NCBI RefSeq assembly: GCF_003590095.1
Contig: NC_039478.1
Location: 21,142,001 to 21,206,000 of the forward strand
Direction: 5' to 3'
DNA length: 64,000 bases
From: Trichoplusia ni
Taxonomy: Eukaryota > Arthropoda > Insecta > Lepidoptera > Noctuidae
Each line of letters begins with the position of its first letter. Within the stretch, counting starts at the first letter, position 1. The notes below the pieces were generated by a model that saw nothing but the letters and a program-made list of their open reading frames with translations, was not told where the DNA came from and did not search any database. The translations under genes and the position numbers were made by a program. This document shows positions 54,901-64,000 of this stretch, one piece after another.

Positions 54901-57900
54901 CATCAGCCATGCATAATCAGTTAAAACAATGAAGTTATGTATTGAACAATAGCGACCTAATCACATACATATCAGTATGTTCGAATACACCTTCGTAATC
55001 ATCGGTGTATTAACATAATATTCTTTGTTTAACATAAGTTGAACAATATGTCAAAAAAGGACAAGAAAAAGTTTGAACATCGTCAAAAAAGAAAACATGC
55101 ATATTTTGCCAAAAAGGTTTTGTTTTGAATTTTAATAAATGCATGCTTGCTGGCTGGCGAGAATTCTATATTTAAATTTAAATTTCTTTTAAATAAAGAA
55201 CTCTTTATTTGAATTTTTAAATAGGTTGTTTTCTTTTAACTCACAGTCTAATAACATGTGAGACATTCAAAAATAGAATTGAAGCGAAAAACAATTGAAA
55301 GTCTAAAATATTTAAATCTTATATCGTCAAGCGAAAAGTTTACTTAAAATTTAATGAACTAGCGCTGTTTGATACGAGTATATTCTAAGGTTATATGAAG
55401 ATTCATGTGATTTGCATAAGGCTTACCTTAAGAGAGAAGCAACGAATCTATAATCAGTTTTCTACCTTGTTATGACTTTTGGATTACCTAAAAGCTCCTT
55501 TGAATATGAATATAGTACAGACGCGTGCTAAAATGTTAAGCAAAAATCTTAAAATTATCATTTCTTAATATTTTTTACGAGCGTTAAATTTATGTGTGCT
55601 GAATAAATTATGCTCTCTTTTTTGTTTTTGAATGTTTTAGTTTATCGTAACACTTTTGCTGCTGACTGTACACGGTACTTTGTAGGAGATAAAGTTACTG
55701 AATAAGTAATTAAGGGATTTCTGATACAACAGAACAGGTTTATGTTCGGAGGAATATGTTTTAGCTTGTATTAAGTAAATGGATTCTTGCAATTGGATAA
55801 GCTGATATTTAGAAATTTATAAAGCATTTTCTTCAAAGGGTGGGAAGCTTTTTTAATATTTGTCGTCCGTTTTGATAGTACTGAACTAAGTAATTTTATA
55901 AGTTTATATGGAAATACAAAATTAATGGAATCCACAAATTGTCCGTTGCAGCGCTAGGAGGTATCGATCCAAATTACCTTTTTTTCTATTATCGTGTTCC
56001 CAACTGCACCCCACTATAAAAACAGATCTTCTAACTACCATAATCCTCAAAATAAATTTCATATTGTTGTCTCGCTTAACAAAACTGACTTAAAAAATCT
56101 AAATTAATAAATTCCAAAAAGTATTAAATCACATTCATTTTGAGTTTGGAACGCGGTCGTGGGCGAATGAATGGTGCGCAGGAGTTTGTTGACTGATCTG
56201 TCACTGAACGAGTTATTATGTAACTCTGTTAGGACGGGTTATGTGTAGCATTTCAACTTAATAACCTATATCTTAGTGGCTCTAATTTATAATGCAATCA
56301 TATATTGGGTATTTAGTCTGAATGGCCCAAATCGCATGGACCGCGGGCCATTCGACTGAATAATTTTTCCCAAACTTCATCTCCGGTTTTTTTTAACAGA
56401 TATGTAAAATTTATCAAAGTAGGCTTAAAGTTCTTTACAAGACTATTTTCGTTTCCAACAGCGAAGCTCCGTAAACCAAGGATAAAATCCTAATAAGCTA
56501 AAGCTTCGGACTTATACTTTAAGTTTTGGACAGAAACCCATAATCTACTAAAAAGGATCCTAACTAGACTCATTAACTCCAAGTTGGTAGGAACAAACCA
56601 AACAATTTTCCTACCTGAATATTCAACCAAAATCCTAATTTGCGTAATTCTAATTGAAATTTCACAAAGCCTTGATCCTTTTATGAAGACAAATAAAATT
56701 ATGGACCTATCATTGATACCGTCGAACCGCAAAACCGCTTCACAATCTGTCAAAACGATTCGCGACCCGACATGAATGAGAAGGACACTCAAAAAACTTA
56801 TCCAAATTAAAAAAATCCGGTACCATTGTGCTGTAGCCGACATTCACTGGTTCTCATCAAAAACTGGCAACACCGCAGACAGGTGTGTTCCCGTCGTGCC
56901 CCTTTTTTTCAACGTCCGTTCCCGTATGAAATTTCTCACACAAAGACGTTACTACAGCCAACCGTAATAATGAAATTGATATCTTACGGCCCAGGTTTTA
57001 AAGTCAACTTTCGCCCAAAGCCAACAGTGAAGCTGTACAAGAGTTACAATGAATGGATCGTTTCCCTTACAATGTGCTGCAACGGTTAAAATTCGTGGTC
57101 AGTGGAAAATCAGGTTTGTGAATGCGGAGTAAGTTTCAAATTAACTTTAATGGGATAAGTATCGTATAGTATATAATTGTGTTATTTTAATTTATTTTGA
57201 TTCAAAATCAGGGTCCTTATTTTCGTGATTGTTATTTAAGGGGCAAATCCAAAAATTTCACAATGGAGCTAATTAACAGAATGTGTTCAGACGATCAGAG
57301 AATGCAAAACTAAAATGCAAGTTGAAAGTCGGAACAAAAAGCATGTAGTGCAAGTAAGCTGAGAATCTAGAGAACGGCTATAGAAAGCGTGTCATCTAAT
57401 ATTACTGTATGCAGCAAAGTGAATATTAACACAACAACAAAAGAATTCAGATTATCGACAGCGCTCCGATCTCAAGATTTCTATCGATAGAAGACTCGGT
57501 GATAACCGTTAACGGTATCAATTTTTATGCTTCACACACATTAATTAATTACTGTCTGCCGCGTGATTGGAAAATTCACATGGTTCAAGGTAAAAGACGC
57601 TTTGTTGTATCCGGTGTTCAACATGACAAGAACGACGAAGCAAACTGTCACAATGGAACTTAAGATATTCAAATCAAAGAAAAGGAATTAATAACATATG
57701 ACAATACTCTAACCGCAAAAAAGTCATTTCATTAGTTTAATCTATCGATCCATCTTGGGTCACAAATACAAATTGCTAAGAGCATTGAATTATGAAACTA
57801 TCATTAACGTGGGATGATCAGCCGGCATTTGCATTAGCTATGCGAGCAAAAAAAAGAAAGGATGTGAAACCTCGTGGCCGATAAAGATGAATCTCGCATG

Positions 57901-58985
57901 ACTCAAATAAAAACCAGTCATCGATTCGTAAAAATAAAAAGTAACTGCTTTAAGATAATAAAAATAACTGATGTTATGACACCCACTTGGGAAACTAGAT
58001 GGATAAGATTTCTGCACTTCCTTTGATCAAATATTTAAATTGTCTAAAGAATAGTTCAAAAATTATGGCTTGCCAATGGATTGACGATCGCTGTCTTCCC
58101 CTTTATCATACCGATTCTGCGTATATCTTGAGTACCTAGGCAGACAATTAGTTATCTTCACCGAAATGAAGCTAAGAGCAAAAACTCATGAATTTTTTGC
58201 CAGTCTGACTGTTTAAAATTAAGTGTAGCTCATATGATAGATGGCCAATTATAACAAAAATTCACTAATGCATACTTCACAGGTACAGTTTATTTAAAGG
58301 TAAAGATATACCGAAGATAATCAGCTTATTTTTGGAGGACGCCTTATCTTTGAATTCGGGTCTTGTGGGAACGATCGTAAAGGTCTGGATAAGAATTTAA
58401 GATTGGACAAATAAGCATATCCCGACTTGCCGTCACAATTTGCTTCGATTCGTCGAATACATACGAGTATTAACAGACAAACAAATCATTCTGTATTACC
58501 GTGGTAAATATTACCTTTGTAAATTTACGGTTACACTTGATGTCACCTCCTATTATTGCTCAAAAGGGTTGAGAATATTAGTTGCCTTAATATTACTGTC
58601 ATTGTCTAATGAAGTGGTCCCTCATTACTTAGAGCCGGATACTTTATAGCTTTCGGCATTACGGTTAGATGTTTTATGGTTGAAGGGTTTTCAGTATTAT
58701 TGCCGTGCCGAAGTGATTTGTTAGTGTAATGCATGTCTTTATTGTTGTTTCCACTTAGCTATATAAAAGTTATTTTAGCTGCCGACTATTTCACTAGGTA
58801 CAATTTATACATAATTCATACGTCTGTTAATAAGAGAGTCTATTTTGAGAGAATAAACTTCTGAAGACATTCGGAACGCGGACGATTAAAAATCTGTACA
58901 ACGTTCCATCGCACCTGTCCATTAACTCTTGGAATAATTTCAGTAATGTGATAAACGATTTACGTTAGCGTAGCAAGCCGAATTG
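51991..58985. other. Long stretch without a recognised gene
   Basis: No convincing coding exon on either strand over about 7 kb. A GC-richer piece at 52541-52690 includes the palindrome ACCGGGAATATCCCGGT and an open minus-strand frame, but no family could be assigned. Overlapping opposite-strand frames at 56490-57089 are mutually incompatible and lack motifs. Confidence 0.4.
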
Positions 58986-58989
58986 CAAA

Positions 58990-59155
58990 CAAGGCCGTCG
59001 TGGAAGAGTGGCGTGCTCTGAATAGTATTAATTACGGCATCATTGTAGCCATTTTGCCACGGAACCTCCGCGTCGGCCATTAACGGTGTCGGCGTGAACG
59101 AAGAGAGGGATTAGAAGCATGCGCCGGCGCAGCTGCCGCACGCACGGACTACTTA
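58990..59155. promoter_or_regulatory. CpG-rich block with YY1/Pho-like and GC palindrome motifs
   Basis: AGCCATTTTGCC at 59047 contains the YY1/Pho core GCCATNTT, CGGCCATTAA lies nearby, and TGCGCCGGCGCA at 59120-59131 is a perfect palindrome. The block stands out from AT-rich flanks. Promoter or Polycomb-type element is a guess from motifs; no transcript structure was identified. Confidence 0.25.
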
Positions 59156-59159
59156 CTTC

Positions 59160-61935
59160 GTAAAATCGATCAATAAAACCTCTTTACAAGTGTCATCGCC
59201 TCCTAAACTTGGATCATAACAATGTGCTCGTGACTATTGCTTAGCGAATTAATCTTTTTCGCGTTTTGAAGTCTAGTTTTATAATCCTTTTGCAGAAACT
59301 TAATACAGTAGATGTTTGTTGTCTTGTGGAATGGACTAAGAGTTTAAATTGTTTTATAGTTATAATATCGTCAAGAAAGTGCGTAAATGCTGCTATTTAC
59401 GGAGTATTATAACTGAGTTGCGGTAAAACCTCCCAACTCAACGACAAAATAATAACACTTGCTTAGATCTGATTTTTTGACCTACCACAGACAACCACAA
59501 TCGAGGTGGTCTTTCAAATTGACTTTTGTTGTTTTTCCTGTCTATTGAAATATTATCTAGTTTTTATGGACGTTTTACGGCTTTAATTTTGCTTAGCATT
59601 TCGTCTAAATTGTTAGAAAATCTCAAATGAAAGTCACGTAGATACACTTACCGTAATTGTGCCAGCGGAACGCCAGCAATGTTTAATTGTAACCTATCTG
59701 TGAAATGTTAAAATTTCATACCTTTGTCCGGTGAACTAAACTTTCATCCTGTACTCTAAAACCGTAATATTCCAACTTTCTCGACAATCCCTCGTGTTTC
59801 AAATTCCTGTTACTCTGGCTGAAGTACGGCGTTGATGTTTTTGTCTGTTCCAGTTCGCTCATGCTCAGTGGCCGGTGGAATGTTCACGGTCCGTGGCTTC
59901 TTTCGAAACAGTCTTGGGCGTGCTAGTGCAAATGTTTTTTATATGGATATAGTATTATATGGTTAAATGGATTTGTGTCGGTTCTGACGTGTTTGATCGT
60001 CTCATTCCGATACATTTTGCCATCGAACTTTTTGATTAGCACGCTTTTTACAATGTTTGCGAAGAAAGTTGTTTGCGATGTTGAAACAAATTTGAGGCAT
60101 CTGTAAATCCATGCGTTCAATGATTAGCGTGTGCTCGCAGCAACTGAGTCACGATAAAATTTGTTTAGCATCAGGATTTCCGTTTCAAATTAGAATGTTT
60201 ACTTTCGTCTATCTGTATCGTGATTTTTATCAGTTTTTTGTAGTCCATCCATTTCTTTCAAATCGCGATCGAATATCTAAACTCAAGCATGTTCGCAATT
60301 ACAAAAATCGTTTGTTTTTCTCGTCTTCAGGAATGTCCGGTCGTGATAATGCAGGTGTAGGGGCGTTGCTCCCTTCACGGTGCTCGTGCCGACTTCGGGG
60401 GCATTCGGTCGTACCCGTGACTCTCGAATTAAGAATGTACACCGATTGGTCGTTATTATCGTCGATTCATTCAATATAATTTGAACATCATGTTCAGGTT
60501 TTTGAATGAACGTGTTTACTGTTTACATTGATACATTGTTGAGGCGAATGAAAAGGCTTTGTGCCGGCTGTGAAATATGTTTCTAAGCTCGTGTATTTCT
60601 CATAAATAACTTCTTTATGAGAAGCTATTAAACAGACGTTATCGTGACTTTAAACAAGCATTATTTTGAATAGTAAACCATCAGACTAAGTGCAGTTTAG
60701 CATAATTTTGTTCATTTATTATGTATGAAATTCTGGTATCTAAGCCGCTTTGCAAACGCCTTAACTATTTAATTGAAAATTAAGTGCTTTGGAATTCTTG
60801 ATCAAAGTTGAACCTTAGTGTAGTGGTTTTGAAGGCTAATCTAACGCGAGTTTCATTGTTCAACGTTTTCTCACAGACTCATTATTCCCGTGTATAATTA
60901 CGCGGCTGTTACTTGAGCTTTTAAGCGAATTCTCATTGTGTCCTCAGTTTTTGCGATGTCAGAGGTACGTTAGAATGATGTAATATAATATTTCTCGTCC
61001 AGAGCAGAGTCATTAGTCAAGATTATTTTCCTTGGAAATGTATGAATTGCATGTTTTAGAAAACGTTTGTTTAATTTCGCATTTTATCGTTGGAGATCTT
61101 TTGTAGAAAGTTAAGATTGAAATCACTTTCCAGAAAAAACTGTGATGTAAGTATTCTTGTATTTATCCGTGCAATAATCGTGATGAGTGCTATTTTTGCG
61201 GTTATTTTTGTTTAAAATTAAGCGTCCATTATTTGACTTTGAGACAGAGAACTAATATTAATGAGTAACCAACAAATTACACCTTTTAATAATCAATTTG
61301 GGACAAATGAAGCAGATAATAGAGCAACTGCCATTAACACCCACTAAGAGAGGTCTACTACCATCTTTAAACCTCATGTTGTTGTGGAAAGGGATGACAC
61401 AATGGCTTTCTTGGAAAGAAAGTTATCCATCTTCCTCAAAACCAAAAGACATCCTTATTCAAACTACAATTTACTTTCCCCAGTGACCTTTTCATCAGAG
61501 GCGTTATAGAAATAGAGCAAACTAACGAACTATGTACAGAATATTCCCGACTTAATTCAGTGACTTTGCTAAATAATTAATCCTTTAGAATAACGGTACG
61601 GAAATTTCAATTTAACTGATAAATTAGTTTGAGTAAATTCTTGTTTGTTTCATGAAAGTTGGGGGTTTGATGCGGTTTATTTAGAAAACTTATGCACGTG
61701 TATTGCACGGCATATGAAAAAAAATTGTTGTATGTTAGTGATACTGGAAGGATGTTAAAAATGCCCTTAAAGTAACTATTTTGACAAAATGATGGACTTT
61801 GTAACTAAAGCTCGGCTATAGCAAGATACGAAGTTTGTAACGTTGCGAAACCCTCTTTCCGAGTGCTATTTTGTAAAACAAACTTTAAATCGATAAATTC
61901 TTAAAGGCAGCCATATTTTCCAGACATACTAGCAC
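59160..61935. other. Gene-free sequence
   Basis: No supported gene. A 122-aa plus-strand frame at 60111-60479 spans a GC-richer piece (GGTGCTCGTGCCGACTTCGG) but has no recognised domain. The 62-aa frame at 61298-61486 is also unassigned. Confidence 0.4.
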
Positions 61936-61940
61936 TTAAA

Positions 61941-61999
61941 CTTATACCAAGTAAAATAACACCAGCGGGGATTCTTTAGAACTCTATACTTGGTATAAG
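61941..61999. repeat. 13-bp perfect inverted repeat
   Basis: CTTATACCAAGTA and TACTTGGTATAAG enclose 33 bp. Possibly a tiny fold-back element. Confidence 0.6.
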
Positions 62000-62185
62000 G
62001 GTGGGGTCACACCGTCAGCTAGCGAGCCAACGTAGAAGCTAGCTAAGCGAACACGTCTCACCACCTTTGATACTTTGGCTGTCACCGCGAACTACAGAGG
62101 GCCTCAAAAAGTAATATTATTGCTGACGACGCAAAGAAACTTGGTTCTACTCAGTTAATTTCGCTTCCAGAAATTAATAACACTA

Positions 62186-62341
62186 CTAGCTGTTGCACGC
62201 GACTTCGTCCGCGTGGTAAGTAGGATATCTATCAAGTTCGATCAACCTGCACAAGGTGTACAAATTTGATTAAAACCGGGAAAAGCAGTTAAGGAGTCCA
62301 TCGCGGACAAACAACGTGACACATAATTTATAGATATAGGA
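62186..62341 (-). mobile_element. 156-bp mini-Helitron, family F
   Basis: On the minus strand it reads A|TCCTATATCTATAAATTATG, GTGTCACGTTGTTTGTCCGC, GTTGATCGAACTTGATAGAT and CCACGCGGACGAAGTCGCGT, then GCAACAGCTAG|T. Its 3' 30 bp are shared with the Lep1 type while the rest differs, as expected for Helitrons sharing one replication terminator. It is non-coding. Confidence 0.82.
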
Positions 62342-63499
62342 TGTACTTTCAGATATAGCGACCTTTTCAACTTTTCTTTTCGACTTTTTTTTTCAAAATA
62401 TGCACATTTCTCGCCTCGCGCGCTTGCAGTGTGACCTGTGCTTATTTCTTTGAAGATGCCGTGTACTGGCTTTTATATCATTTACTCATGCGATGTCGCT
62501 TTCAGTTCATTTGTCATGACTTATGCTGGATTGATAAGGAAAAAGAGTTCTTTGATTTCAAATTTATATTCTGTCATGTACAGACTTCTGTAAGTAAATA
62601 TGTTTCCATCAAATTCTAACAAACTTTGAAAAACGACCTTGGGTGTTTCACTGTTTGGGTCATGATCTATATATACCATTGCTGTGTATCTAAACCAGTG
62701 TGTGTCGTTGTGTTAAATAATATCACTTCATTATTCATTGCAATATTAAAGTTTAGCACTCAACAACGTTGTTTTTTTACTATGAACCTGTGATTTAATT
62801 TCGGTAGCTTAAATACCTGGAAGGTTATAATTCCGTTAATTTATCTTCAACGGTTGAAACCTTTTTTGTTGCAACCTTCATTAACTAAGACGCCAGGTCG
62901 CCCATCCTTTGCCCCTGATACCATCCTAATCGTCACAAAAAAGTAAACAATTGTCTATGGGTCCTATCAAATGGAAGTTTACGAGTTTGTATGACCGTTA
63001 CAAATTTACAATCGCTTTTTGACTATTAAATAAATCTGCAGCTCAAATTAAAAATTATCTCCGTTTCTCGTGTCCGTGAGAGCGGTTTTTTTTGGATATT
63101 TTCGGTATTCATATTAATTGCATAGAGTAACGGTATGGTGTTTGTTCTCTCACGGCTTTAACGATTTTGGATGCTTTAGGTATTTCTTTTAACACTAGAA
63201 TTCTGTTACGGAAAAACCCAATGCAAAATACCATATCGTCTACAGAACTTGTGTCATTTTTTACTTAGAAAAAGAATACGAAGTTTTTCTTTTGTTTTAT
63301 TTCTAAGTTATCAAATATGTCACCACAGTTTTTGTGTTCTTCGAAATCCTTTGTATAATTCACACAAAAAACCTTCAAAATTCGAATTAAAAAAAGCGGT
63401 AACAATACATATATGTATACGTCTTTAAAGACATAAAACTTATCTCAGGACTCTTTAAGCTTTGCACGGTTGTCTGCAAAAGCCTTTACTGCCTCAGAC
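62342..63499. other. Gene-free sequence
   Basis: Nothing recognised; a short GC-rich word (CTCGCCTCGCGCGC) occurs at 62410. Confidence 0.45.
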
Positions 63500-63592
63500 C
63501 ATAAGGAACGGAGAAGCATTCCAGTGATTTTATTGGGTTAAAGCATACCCCTCCATCTTCCCCGGGCGAAAGAAGTCCATGAGGATTTCCAT
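63475..63592 (+). mobile_element. Degenerate R1-clade 3' UTR fragment
   Basis: GAGAAGCATTCCAGTGATTT, CCCTCCATCTTCCCCGGGCG and AGAAGTCCATGAGGATTTCC align in order with the 3' UTR end of the insertion at 44906 (45765-45866), with substitutions and small indels. No coding part and no poly(A) remain, so this is an older, eroded copy of the same or a related family. Confidence 0.7.
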
Positions 63593-64000
63593 TGGGTCCC
63601 TTGAACTTGTAATCATATCGAACGATATTCGTATCCCTTAAGTTTCTCAAACTGTTCAACTGTTTGCCCTCGTCCTAACCAACCTCCCCGTTGATTGAAA
63701 CTTAATCCCTACGTATTAAGGCATGTCCAAATGTCTATCTCATTTAAACCCATACATTTATCAACGAGGATTCCTGAGAGACGTGTTAAGAACTTATTGA
63801 TTGGTTTAATTGCTATGGCATAGATAAATCCCTGTAATACGCGCAATCCCTATAGAAAACATCTACTTCCTAAAAGTAAAGTGTAAAAAATCTGAGACCA
63901 ATTTTCAGTTTTGAGACTTTTTGATTAACCACACAAAATAATCATCGCCTGATACAAATTTTGATACCATGAATATTATTTTCTGCACTTGGGACAAGTA
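63593..64000. other. Gene-free end of window
   Basis: AT-rich, nothing recognised. Confidence 0.5.

Noticed and set aside
60111..60479. 122-aa plus-strand frame in a GC-richer segment
   Set aside because: No recognised family and overlaps an open opposite-strand frame; insufficient evidence.
61298..61486. 62-aa frame containing TPTKRGLLPSL
   Set aside because: A brief thought of a retroelement protein remnant could not be supported; neighbouring frames show no further similarity.
1..64000. CRISPR arrays, operons, prophage or other bacterial systems
   Set aside because: No regularly spaced repeats, no densely packed genes, and the repeat content is clearly that of an insect nuclear genome.

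Overview
The window looks like nuclear DNA of a moth or butterfly (Lepidoptera). It is AT-rich and has no operons, ribosome-binding sites or tightly packed genes. It carries the repeat set typical of that order: small Helitrons ending in the ACTTCGTCCGCG-type tail plus CTAG, tRNA-derived SINEs, a CR1-like LINE ending in TTTGAAG-type repeats, and an R1-clade LINE. This assignment is inference from repeat content; no host gene names the species. I found no host protein-coding gene that can be modelled with confidence, so the window is probably intergenic or intronic.

Layout. 1-30 kb: unique AT-rich sequence with scattered short elements. These include five of the six Lep1-type, D-type and B-type Helitrons of the left half (8.4, 8.8, 13.3, 21.6, 23.6 and 24.6 kb), two full-length SINEs of one tRNA family (1.6 and 16.7 kb), several copies of a second tRNA-SINE family, two copies of a 'TAGCC..GTTGGG' retroposon (4.9 and 19.5 kb, the latter inside a 31-bp target-site duplication), a 573-bp TIR element (17.8 kb), and a recurring ~50-bp palindrome (1.2, 16.5, 20.0, 23.0 kb). 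30.2-34.8 kb, minus strand: an apparently intact CR1-like LINE with ORF1 (416 aa) and ORF2 (995 aa), both open and with catalytic motifs present. 35-44 kb: mostly unique sequence, with a promoter-like GC-rich block at 36.2 kb followed by a 5' splice-site match. 44.9-45.9 kb, plus strand: a 5'-truncated R1-clade LINE with a 27-A tail and a 9-bp target-site duplication next to a TTAGGTTAGG motif. A degenerate copy of its 3' UTR lies at 63.5 kb. 47.4-51.7 kb: the most striking structure, a near-perfect 1.7-kb inverted repeat around a 0.8-kb spacer. Each arm contains a 693-bp unit that itself has 189-bp terminal inverted repeats. 52-64 kb: mostly unique sequence with a CpG-rich block at 59.0 kb and a 156-bp Helitron at 62.2 kb.

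How the parts relate. The only intact proteins are those of the CR1-like LINE: a nucleic-acid-binding ORF1 protein and an endonuclease/reverse transcriptase, which together would carry out target-primed reverse transcription. All other elements are non-autonomous or truncated and would need enzymes encoded elsewhere. Candidate host signals (7.0, 17.5, 36.2 and 59.0 kb) are motif-level only and are given low confidence.
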